From contig CAKZVK010000141.1 of the NCBI GenBank assembly GCA_937921825.1, forward strand, positions 1-39,399: 39,399 nucleotides of DNA, read 5' to 3'. The notes under the pieces are model-generated. The model was not told the origin of the DNA and ran no database searches. It saw only the letters and a list, made by a program, of their open reading frames with translations. The position numbers were made by a program, and so were the translations under genes. This stretch comes from an uncultured Saprospiraceae bacterium (GTDB lineage: Bacteria > Bacteroidota > Bacteroidia > Chitinophagales > Saprospiraceae). Shown in pieces: positions 33,501 to 39,399 of the stretch; within the stretch, counting starts at the first letter, position 1, and each line of letters opens with the position of its first letter.

Positions 33501-35603
33501 AATCTGACTTTTACCTTTACGGATGTTGCACCTCCTTCTAGATGTGACTCTTATTACGAAGCTTCAGGAACTAATGATTGGTACAATGGCATTTATTGGT
33601 TTTATGATGCTGGCGAGGCTACCACTGATAACCTTTTTTGTGACTTGAATGAACAAGGCGCCTATTCTGATGGAGGATACAACCCAACTACAGGTAATTT
33701 GGAATCCTACAAGGACAATATTCATTCTTACTACGATAATTATAATTCAGGCGGTCGAAGACTTACAGTAGCTGATATAAATCCATCAGGTTTTATAGAA
33801 CTAGATATATACGTGTGGGATGAAGCAGGTAATAAAGATTTTTGTACTGTGAATCTCACAAGTTTAATTGAGGAGCCAGATTGTACTAATACAGAAGAAG
33901 ATATTCAATGGCCACAGAGTGATATTTTAGTTGTTGCTGATCAGCAGGGCCCAGACATCAGACCAAGTAATTTGATAATAGAATTTGGTTTTACGAGTAC
34001 TCAGGTACGACCTAAGGTAAGCTGTATTCAGTATATTTTTGATTATTTTGATACGCCTATTTCTGGAGGACAAGAGACTAAGATTTCTAGAGAATGGTCA
34101 GTGATTAATTGGGAGACTTCAGTGACTAATGACTATTCTCAAACTATAACTATTCGATCTAATGAAGTTTTTATCTGTGACTTCCTACCTAATACAGCGC
34201 CTCTTGGGGACTGCGCATCAGGGCATACAAATACAGATGACGTAGAGTGGCCGGCAGATTTAGTAATAGGAGATCACAGAATCACACCTTCTGAACTTGT
34301 TGCTTTTTCTAATGTGCAGGAGAAAGACGCTACGCCACAATTTTTCAATGAACCAGATGCTTATCTCTATACCTATGCTGACTTCTTTTTAGATATTGAT
34401 TCACAGTTCTTATTCCTAGAAAGAGAATGGACTGTAGTAAGACCATCATTACCTACCAGTGAGTGGACTTATAGACAAAAACTTACCATTGATCTGACTA
34501 ACTTTAACGGACTAGTATCTGTTAATACTATTAATAACAGACCGATGCCTAAGGTGACTATTACAGATCAGGTAGAGACTAATACAGCTGGTATAGGGAT
34601 AGTAGATGAGAGTGATTCAATCAATCCTGACTATGATGATACTGCTATCAATGGTGTAAATATTAGGGATCTAGTTCTAATGCAGAGACATATGATCGGT
34701 CCTGATCAATTGAATTCGAAAGCACAAATTGCAGCAGACGTGAATAATGATGGTGTTCTGAGTGCCTTAGATCTAGTAGAGTTAAAGAAGCTCATCCTAG
34801 GAATCTATCAAGATTTTCCACAGAATCAAATATGGAATTTCATTGAAAAACCTCTAGGATTAAATCAGATTTCTGTCAAAGGAAATTACTTGGGAGTAAA
34901 GACGGGAGATGTTGATGATACCGCTGTGTTAGCTAATGATAGGATAGATTATGAGACAGTTTCATTGGTCTATGAGGATGTTGTATTTAATAAGGGGCAA
35001 GCCTATGATATCCCTATATTTTATAATAGTTCTGAGCGCACAGCTAATGGAATGGAATTTTCATTTGATATAGATGAGTCTACCATTCAGATAGATGACA
35101 TTTCTTCTTCTTTGTTTGACGGTATTATTGAATATAATATCTATGAGGGCATGCTGAAATTAGTCTATTTATCTACCCAAGAAGAATTAAGTCCTGCAGA
35201 TCAATTGTTTACAATATCATTGACAGCCTTGGAGAACTCTACACTTTCTAGCAGTCTTGTTTTTTCAGAAATGATACCTTCCTATGTATTGAATTCTGAG
35301 AATGAGCTCTTTGAAATAAAGGCCGAATTAGATGGAGAACTTACGAATGGAACACATAATGTAGAGGGTTATGCAGTTAGTGTCTATCCTAATCCTGCAA
35401 GAAATATGCTCTATCTAGATATACCAGCTGAGCTTAGCACTGCGGACTTGGAGTTATCAGTTTATGATATTACAGGAAGGGTGGTCTTGGAATCCAGACA
35501 GGCAAAGGAAGTTAATCTCTCAAAGCTTTCTATCGGCGTCTATGCTTATAGACTTCGACTGGGACAAAAATACTACAGTGACAAATTAATAATAGAGAAG
35601 TAA
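30579..35603 (+). CDS. Giant T9SS protein with cohesin-like and dockerin domains
   Basis: This 1674-residue protein has a signal peptide (about 1-23). A cohesin-like domain follows at about 26-172 (VGSTEGSCGDTICLPITVQG, YLELKNVSLPGFLL), then a long Cys-rich multi-domain middle with HYR/PKD-like sandwiches and repeated VINWCNYNP/SVINWETS segments. A type I dockerin lies at about 1350-1412, with the duplicated Ca-binding loops VNIRDLVLMQRHMI and DVNNDGVLSALDLVELKKLI. A second cohesin-like domain lies at about 1440-1590, and a T9SS type A domain starts at about 1600 (VYPNPARNMLYLDI). It is predicted to be surface-attached. It is the last gene of the operon and is followed by a strong terminator. 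Confidence 0.88.
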   Translation: MKNAIIKLSFLCFWLGCTQSLSGQGLVNLFVGSTEGSCGDTICLPITVQGFTNVNAVTTSINWDSEELRYLELKNVSLPGFLLTNNTNETLVDNGAIGIAWIDITAVSPHTVPLNGVLMEVCYEVVAPISDSNTSVSLADFPTLISVSQAPTDPSEPSVELDFNIEEGFVSIVKGCNPEALLCNSGVTALVGMSTCAVEIQPAFLLANVGINYDDIVISPSCFDFNYIGQAVQVTATNTVTGSSCWGLVNIESAPGACELADQIAYDQVNIILENEVSREVSPGMVLFPHLDTSLFVVEPGMVSTSTLGEVPFTVTSELDDVDTGNLYVCEQKPRIASCKKIIEPIQPGGLAQVTLDQACATMADQCTDKGWIYSFSNESNNVNFFFVDCDDAENPGGITEEGYSVYLWTGNILIDSCHNMLQVLDGAGLCQDVPGPLTCNSNVVVSADPWSCQAILTPDMILEGAVPVSNLTVEPSTLSALNMPTQVTVTNTSNNESCWATVTLQDKTPPVVVTVHEEVAVIPLSPSNSTVTLLVAGIDGGSYDACTDIRFDPEFWTFECDDVGLNFVPFGVWDDADGDGMPGSSNLDNYNEILVKITVELSVSADLECPEEVVQTCAVDNLDPTVSGWPTNTFGCVSSASYSDTRGYDANEDGDVDDTYVAIDGSIVPEEFNAACGEGLVLRTFTLGNSSCEQLIAVTTGVSFEESMITWPSDIAVDCLEDIDRQPTWEYDGCQLIGYNVKSDTFLLSGGTCMQVVQNYSVINWCNYNPNDPDAGGRWSRSVLVTVTDDIQPELEVPSDFTFNCIGGNISFGATGDDSCAGGDALRWVVVLDLESDSNPDYEWSSFVSDDSAGTIWQDNDGNGIPDVRVGAGHAFDNLSKPYTVSGEEYVINLPSTASSSNAHTISWSVYDACGNVTTSTSSFTIDNSSSQDLAAPTPFCLNLGTVIMQDGYVEVFASDFDLGSFDNCSERENLTFTFTDVAPPSRCDSYYEASGTNDWYNGIYWFYDAGEATTDNLFCDLNEQGAYSDGGYNPTTGNLESYKDNIHSYYDNYNSGGRRLTVADINPSGFIELDIYVWDEAGNKDFCTVNLTSLIEEPDCTNTEEDIQWPQSDILVVADQQGPDIRPSNLIIEFGFTSTQVRPKVSCIQYIFDYFDTPISGGQETKISREWSVINWETSVTNDYSQTITIRSNEVFICDFLPNTAPLGDCASGHTNTDDVEWPADLVIGDHRITPSELVAFSNVQEKDATPQFFNEPDAYLYTYADFFLDIDSQFLFLEREWTVVRPSLPTSEWTYRQKLTIDLTNFNGLVSVNTINNRPMPKVTITDQVETNTAGIGIVDESDSINPDYDDTAINGVNIRDLVLMQRHMIGPDQLNSKAQIAADVNNDGVLSALDLVELKKLILGIYQDFPQNQIWNFIEKPLGLNQISVKGNYLGVKTGDVDDTAVLANDRIDYETVSLVYEDVVFNKGQAYDIPIFYNSSERTANGMEFSFDIDESTIQIDDISSSLFDGIIEYNIYEGMLKLVYLSTQEELSPADQLFTISLTALENSTLSSSLVFSEMIPSYVLNSENELFEIKAELDGELTNGTHNVEGYAVSVYPNPARNMLYLDIPAELSTADLELSVYDITGRVVLESRQAKEVNLSKLSIGVYAYRLRLGQKYYSDKLIIEK

Positions 35604-35649
35604 GTTTTTTAGTAACAGATTCCATTAGTGAACCACATTGTTCAGCCTG

Positions 35650-35685
35650 GGCTAATCCGGAAATAATTCGGATTAGCCTTTTCCT
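35650..35685 (+). terminator. Strong intrinsic terminator after the giant T9SS gene
   Basis: GGCTAATCCG (35650-35659) and CGGATTAGCC (35669-35678) form a perfect 10-bp stem with a 9-base loop, followed by TTTTCCTTT. It begins 47 bp after the giant gene's stop. It has no T-run on the minus strand, so it serves the plus strand rather than recQ. Confidence 0.85.
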
Positions 35686-35690
35686 TTAGG

Positions 35691-37475
35691 CTAATTCACT
35701 AACGATAAGATATCTGCTCCGAACTTCTCTAGCTTGGCTTTACCGATGCCATCAATGTTGAGTAACTGATTGTCATCAGAAGGTTTTGCTGCAGCGATAG
35801 CTTTTAGAGTTCTGTCATGCATTATAACATAAGGAGGTACTTTGAGGACTCTAGCTTTGCCGAGACGCCACTTCTTGAGTTGGTCGAAGAGGCTGCTGTC
35901 ATAGTCCATGTTTTCCTCGTGTTTAATCTTTTTCTCCTTTTTAACCTGAGGCTTTTCATATTGTGCCAGACTCACGGGAAGCTCATCTGTGAGAACTGGC
36001 TTGGATAATGGTGTGGTTTTGATTTTTGACCCATCAGCTAGGTCTATTCTTAAGATGCCTAGATTGATCATTTGATTGAGATAACTAGCCCAATGCGGAT
36101 AAGGCAGTTCTCTACCAGCTCCGAAAGTTTTAATCTGGTCCAAAGCCAGATGTCTTATCTCTTGCTTGTATGATCCTTTCAGTAGATCCATGAGCACTTG
36201 TAGAGTCAATTTTTCATGACATCTTATGACACCAGAGAGGGCCATTTTTGCATAAGTCGTCCCATCTATAAATTGAGGAGGGTAGATGCAATTGTCACAA
36301 TGTCCACATCCTTCTGATCGGTACTCTCCAAAATAGTTGAGAATAAAATTAGTCCGACAGCTCTGTGCATTGGCATATTGCCACATCCTTTCCAACTTAG
36401 CAGTTTGTATTTCTTTGAAGGTAGCGTCCGCATTTCCTTCTGTTATAAATCTCGAAAGCTGAGACATATCAGCCCAGCTATAGAAGAGTAGTGCTTCTGC
36501 CGGAGCTCCATCCCGTCCTGACCGCCCTATCTCTTGATAGTAGGCTTCTAGATTCTTAGGCATGTTGTAATGAATTACCCACCTGATATTCGGCTTATCT
36601 ATTCCCATCCCAAAGGCAATAGTCGCACAGATGATATCTATGCTATCCTCCTGAAAAGCTTGTTGTACCCTTGCTCTGTCTTCAGCAGATCTTCCTGCAT
36701 GATAATAATCCGCTTGCAGACCTCGTGATTCTAACTTTTCTGCAAGGCTTTCAGTGCCTTTTCTGCTGAGACAGTAGACGATACCCGCCTGCCCCTGATG
36801 CTTACCTATGAAGTTGTAGATCTGCTTTAGTCTTTCTTTTCCTGGACTGACTGCCTGGGTAATGTTTTTTCTTTCAAAGCTATTGATGAATTTCTTAGGC
36901 TTGCTGAGCTTGAGTTGTACGAGTATATCATCTTGGGTAGTACTATCTGCAGTAGCCGTGAGAGCGACGACAGGTATATTAGGAAACTGCTCTTTGATGA
37001 TCCTCAGACGGACGTAGTCAGGTCTGAAGTCATTCCCCCAGGTACTGACACAATGGGCTTCATCGATAGCAAAAAGACTTACCTTGTAGGTGCGGAGCAT
37101 TCTAATAAAACCTTCCGAACTTAGCTTTTCGGGAGAGACATACAGTAATTTTAGTTTTCCATCGTGTAGCTTTTGATTGATGCTACTGGATTCTTCCATA
37201 CTTAGATTACTATGGAAGGTAGCTGCTGAGACGCCTAGTTGTAGTAGAGCATTGACCTGGTCCTGCATTAGAGCAATAAGAGGGGAGACCACAATAGTCA
37301 GCCCATCCATGGCCAGTGCTGGCACTTGATAGCATAACGACTTTCCACCACCTGTCGGCATTACGACCAGAGTATCATGTCCATCCATGACATGGTCTAT
37401 TATTTTGGCTTGATTCAGTCTGAAGCTATTATAACCAAAGACCTCTTTCAGGATAGTCTGTACAGAACTAGGCAT
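35691..37475 (-). CDS. recQ: ATP-dependent DNA helicase RecQ
   Basis: The 594-residue protein has the full RecQ layout: Walker A PTGGGKS at 40-46, the DEAH box in FAIDEAHCVSTWGNDFRP, helicase motifs V and VI (ICATIAFGMGIDKPN, QEIGRSGRDG), the Zn-binding CRTNFILNYFGE..CGHCDNC, an RQC winged helix and an HRDC domain in the last 70 residues ending LVN. It unwinds forked DNA in recombination repair. It is near the standard length, and the operon context is simple. Its start codon is close to a weak -7-like TACATTTA on the minus strand (37487-37480). Confidence 0.97.
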   Translation of the reverse strand: MPSSVQTILKEVFGYNSFRLNQAKIIDHVMDGHDTLVVMPTGGGKSLCYQVPALAMDGLTIVVSPLIALMQDQVNALLQLGVSAATFHSNLSMEESSSINQKLHDGKLKLLYVSPEKLSSEGFIRMLRTYKVSLFAIDEAHCVSTWGNDFRPDYVRLRIIKEQFPNIPVVALTATADSTTQDDILVQLKLSKPKKFINSFERKNITQAVSPGKERLKQIYNFIGKHQGQAGIVYCLSRKGTESLAEKLESRGLQADYYHAGRSAEDRARVQQAFQEDSIDIICATIAFGMGIDKPNIRWVIHYNMPKNLEAYYQEIGRSGRDGAPAEALLFYSWADMSQLSRFITEGNADATFKEIQTAKLERMWQYANAQSCRTNFILNYFGEYRSEGCGHCDNCIYPPQFIDGTTYAKMALSGVIRCHEKLTLQVLMDLLKGSYKQEIRHLALDQIKTFGAGRELPYPHWASYLNQMINLGILRIDLADGSKIKTTPLSKPVLTDELPVSLAQYEKPQVKKEKKIKHEENMDYDSSLFDQLKKWRLGKARVLKVPPYVIMHDRTLKAIAAAKPSDDNQLLNIDGIGKAKLEKFGADILSLVN

Positions 37476-37660
37476 GCGCTAAATGTAGGGATTTATTGGA
37501 GATATAGGGGTATGCTCATGTTACAAGAAGAGGAGAGAATAAAGGAATTTTAACCTTAGAATAAGATAAGTTAATTAAATACTAAACGTTTCGTAGTTAG
37601 GTATCATACAGATATTATATAGATATTTGCGATATAAAATTTAAGTAAGTGAGAAATACA

Positions 37661-38155
37661 ATGAGCAAGGTACTAGGTATAGCATTATTAGTGTTTACGA
37701 TCAGTATCACTGGATTTTCCCAAGATTTAGCATCTTATAAGGCTAAGAATGAAGGATGGCATACTCAGATAGAAGTAGCTTATCAAGAATCACAAGAGAC
37801 AGGAAAGCCTATTATGGCAAATTTTACTGGTAGTGACTGGTGTGGCTGGTGCAAGAGACTGGACAAAAGTGTCTTCATCCATAAGGAGTTTAAAGATTGG
37901 GCTAAGAAGAATGTAGTCCTTCTTGAGTTAGACTACCCTAGAAGAAAGCAAGTACCATCAGAGATCCAGCAACAAAATGCTGATCTACAAAGAGCTTTTC
38001 AAGTTAGAGGGTTTCCTACAGTATGGTTATTTGAACTATCCAAAGATGATGCTGGACAGTTTAATGTTAATGCTTTAGGTAAAACTGGGTACACTAAGAC
38101 TGTAGCAGAGTTTACAGGAGGTATGGAACAAATGTTAGCTAAGAAGAAGTCTTAG
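37661..38155 (+). CDS. Secreted thioredoxin-like protein (WCGWC)
   Basis: The 164-residue protein is read from the ATG at 37661, giving a signal peptide (MSKVLGIALLVFTISITGFS). A GTG four codons upstream (37649) is an alternative start. The fold is thioredoxin-like, with WCGWC at 60-64 after FTGSD and a cis-Pro in RGFPTVWLF. Motifs of the form DWCGWCKRL are typical of periplasmic DUF255/thioredoxin_7 proteins, which handle disulfides or redox stress. It is likely periplasmic and monocistronic, with a terminator 25 bp downstream. Confidence 0.87.
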   Translation: MSKVLGIALLVFTISITGFSQDLASYKAKNEGWHTQIEVAYQESQETGKPIMANFTGSDWCGWCKRLDKSVFIHKEFKDWAKKNVVLLELDYPRRKQVPSEIQQQNADLQRAFQVRGFPTVWLFELSKDDAGQFNVNALGKTGYTKTVAEFTGGMEQMLAKKKS

Positions 38156-38179
38156 TAGAAAATATAAAAAAGTGTTGTA

Positions 38180-38209
38180 AGCCTGTTAGCCTCGCTAACG
38201 GGCTTTTTT
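38180..38209 (+). terminator. Intrinsic terminator after the secreted thioredoxin-like gene
   Basis: AGCCTGTTAGC (38180-38190) pairs with GCTAACGGGCT (38194-38204) with one mismatch and a 3-base loop, followed by a run of T (38205-38209). It lies 25 bp past the stop and should be efficient. Confidence 0.9.
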
Positions 38210-38240
38210 ATGCTCTAGAATTAGCTGCCAGGTTAGAGAA

Positions 38241-38274
38241 TAAAAAAAGCCTCCAGAATGAACTGAAGGCTTTT
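38241..38274 (-). terminator. Intrinsic terminator after trxA
   Basis: AAAAGCCTCCAG (38245-38256) pairs with CTGAAGGCTTTT (38263-38274) with one mismatch and a 6-base loop. On the minus strand a T-run follows (rc of 38241-38247). It lies 9 bp from the thioredoxin stop and faces the plus-strand terminator 32 bp away. Confidence 0.85.
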
Positions 38275-38282
38275 GTATTCTT

Positions 38283-38600
38283 TTACTTGGCTAGAGCAAC
38301 AATCTTTTTTCTCAATTCATGCTCTGAGGCAAGACCTTGAATTTTGTGTTTGACTTTGTTTCCTCTTAGAAAGAATAGGGCAGGGATACTTCTCACGCCA
38401 AACTTTGCTGCAAGTGCTTTCTGCTTATCGACATTGACCTTTACGATATCTACTTCTCCGCTGTATTCCTTTGCAAGTTTTTCTACAGTAGGTAGTAGCG
38501 ATCGGCATGGGCCACACCAGTCGGCATAGAAATCAAGGACAAAAGGTTTTCCACCTTTGACCAAGTCATTAAATTGTTTGTTAGATTTTATAGATTTCAT
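38283..38600 (-). CDS. trxA: Thioredoxin
   Basis: The 105-residue protein is a typical cytosolic thioredoxin without signal peptide. The active site WCGPC is at 28-32 (DFYADWCGPCRSLLPTVEKL), followed by VDIVKVNVDKQKALAAKFG and the cis-Pro in RSIPALFFLRG. It reduces disulfides in ribonucleotide reductase, peroxiredoxins and other partners. A TAAGTTTG box lies 17 bp upstream of its ATG. Confidence 0.96.
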   Translation of the reverse strand: MKSIKSNKQFNDLVKGGKPFVLDFYADWCGPCRSLLPTVEKLAKEYSGEVDIVKVNVDKQKALAAKFGVRSIPALFFLRGNKVKHKIQGLASEHELRKKIVALAK

Positions 38601-38617
38601 GTAATAGTTATTTAGTA

Positions 38618-38625
38618 CAAACTTA
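38618..38625 (-). promoter_or_regulatory. Bacteroidota -7 box for trxA
   Basis: On the minus strand TAAGTTTG (38625-38618) matches TAnnTTTG and ends 17 bp before the trxA ATG at 38600. No clear -33 TTTG was found at standard spacing. Confidence 0.45.
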
Positions 38626-38703
38626 CTTTGTATTAAGTCTGATACTTAGTGCTATAGTTCCCCTTTAGATGGCAATACTTCCCGCTGTTCTACTCAGAGC
38701 CTT

Positions 38704-39399
38704 TTATAGTTGTGGGTCTTTGCGCCATTTCATCCAGAAGTAACTGCTTATAAGGATCAGCACCAGGGCAATCATCTGTGAGTGAGAAATCAGATCAAAA
38801 AAGAATCCTCTAGCACTATCTCCTCTATAAACCTCTACGATGCTTCTTCCCACTCCGTAGATCGTTATATAGATTAGGAACAGTTGTCCACTGAAGGCCT
38901 GTCGCTTTTGTATGATGGCGATAATTATAAGAATGAGCAGATTGACACCTATATCCATCAGTTGAGTAGGGTACAGAGCCATATCCATCGGCTTGGCCTT
39001 AGTGAGCGGATGAGAAAAAACCAAGCCCCAATCACTCCCTGTGGGCTTCCCATAACAGCAGCCCGCCAGCAAGCATCCAACTCTACCAAAACTATGGATG
39101 ATGGGCCCCACGTAAGCTAGGATGTCCAAGAAACTTCTAACGTCTATATTCTTCTTTTTGATAAGGAAAAGAATAGTCGGAACAGCAAACAGAAGTGAGC
39201 CATAGAAGACAAATCCTGCACCCAGATTGTCCAGCATTAAGCCGGGCTTAGAAAGGTACTTACCTGGTTCTTGCAGGTAGTAGAATACTTTACCGCCTAC
39301 AAAGGCAGAAATAAAAGTGTAGAAGATTAAGTTACTGAGTTCGTCTCCTGACATGCCATACTTCCGTACTCTAGACTTCATAAAGAAATATATCACAGC
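38704..39399 (-). CDS. Prolipoprotein diacylglyceryl transferase-family (Lgt-like) protein, N-terminus off the window
   Basis: This reading frame is open to the window edge, so the N-terminus is missing and 232 codons are visible. The protein has several TM helices and the Lgt-family fold (GGKVFYYLQEP, YPTQLMDI, GRSIVEVYRGD). In Lgt this fold transfers diacylglycerol to lipobox cysteines. The usual GRxGNFxNxE motif is replaced by GRVGCLLAGCCYGKPT, a Cys-rich form found in a divergent branch of the family. It may therefore be a paralogue with another substrate rather than the housekeeping Lgt. It is upstream of and on the same strand as trxA. Confidence 0.8.
   Translation of the reverse strand, partial: AVIYFFMKSRVRKYGMSGDELSNLIFYTFISAFVGGKVFYYLQEPGKYLSKPGLMLDNLGAGFVFYGSLLFAVPTILFLIKKKNIDVRSFLDILAYVGPIIHSFGRVGCLLAGCCYGKPTGSDWGLVFSHPLTKAKPMDMALYPTQLMDIGVNLLILIIIAIIQKRQAFSGQLFLIYITIYGVGRSIVEVYRGDSARGFFFDLISHSQMIALVLILISSYFWMKWRKDPQL

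Noticed and set aside
1-39399. CRISPR arrays, tRNA or rRNA genes, insertion sequences, phage genes
   Set aside because: None seen by eye on either strand. A tRNAscan or IS search would be needed to exclude short or decayed copies.

Overview
The window reads as a chromosomal segment of a Bacteroidota bacterium, most likely a member of the Saprospiria or a related marine lineage. Several things point there. Five proteins carry type IX secretion system (T9SS) C-terminal sorting domains (four type A, one CHU_C/gliding type B). There are many lipoproteins with short lipoboxes and a CarboxypepD_reg-type TonB-dependent receptor. Promoter-like boxes fit the Bacteroidota -7 consensus TAnnTTTG. No rRNA, tRNA, CRISPR array, transposase or phage gene was recognised. 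Taxonomy is inferred from gene content only.

Layout. (1) 1-5.5 kb is housekeeping: a TPR protein fragment, a bifunctional nuclease with a UVR tail, L-threonine aldolase, a NrtR/AraR-like Nudix regulator with a degenerate Nudix box, a lipoprotein and LepA (EF4). (2) 5.5-9.3 kb holds a RelE/ParE-type toxin-antitoxin pair and two T9SS cargo proteins. (3) 9.7-15.1 kb holds a PD40 lipoprotein, a small Cys-rich lipoprotein, a DUF1573 protein, a MoxR-type AAA+/VWA pair and a membrane-anchored coiled-coil protein. (4) 15.2-21.2 kb holds a DEDDy exonuclease, a T9SS-exported arylsulfotransferase-like protein, ribulose-phosphate 3-epimerase overlapping a TonB-dependent receptor that starts with TTG, and a two-TM small protein. 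(5) 21.3-24.4 kb is a minus-strand envelope operon: AhpD-like CxxC protein, lipoprotein with two RskA-like domains, Big_2+DM13 lipoprotein, outer-membrane beta-barrel. (6) 24.5-26.7 kb holds a type B T9SS protein and an SRPBCC-like protein. (7) 26.8-35.6 kb is a tight four-gene plus-strand operon: lipoprotein, ECF sigma factor, a protein that joins an anti-sigma-like N-terminus and one TM helix to a beta-barrel-like domain, and a 1674-residue secreted protein with cohesin-like, dockerin and T9SS sorting domains. (8) 35.7-39.4 kb holds RecQ, a secreted thioredoxin-like protein, cytosolic thioredoxin and an Lgt-family protein cut by the window edge.

Two loci deserve most attention. The 26.8-35.6 kb operon looks like a self-contained envelope-signalling and giant-adhesin locus. 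It has an 8-bp perfect inverted repeat laid over its likely -7 promoter box and a strong terminator at its end. The 21.3-24.4 kb operon combines a thiol-redox protein, a DM13 domain, a duplicated RskA-type domain and an outer-membrane barrel, and could be an uncharacterised envelope redox or sensing module. Both functional proposals are inferences from domain content and gene order.
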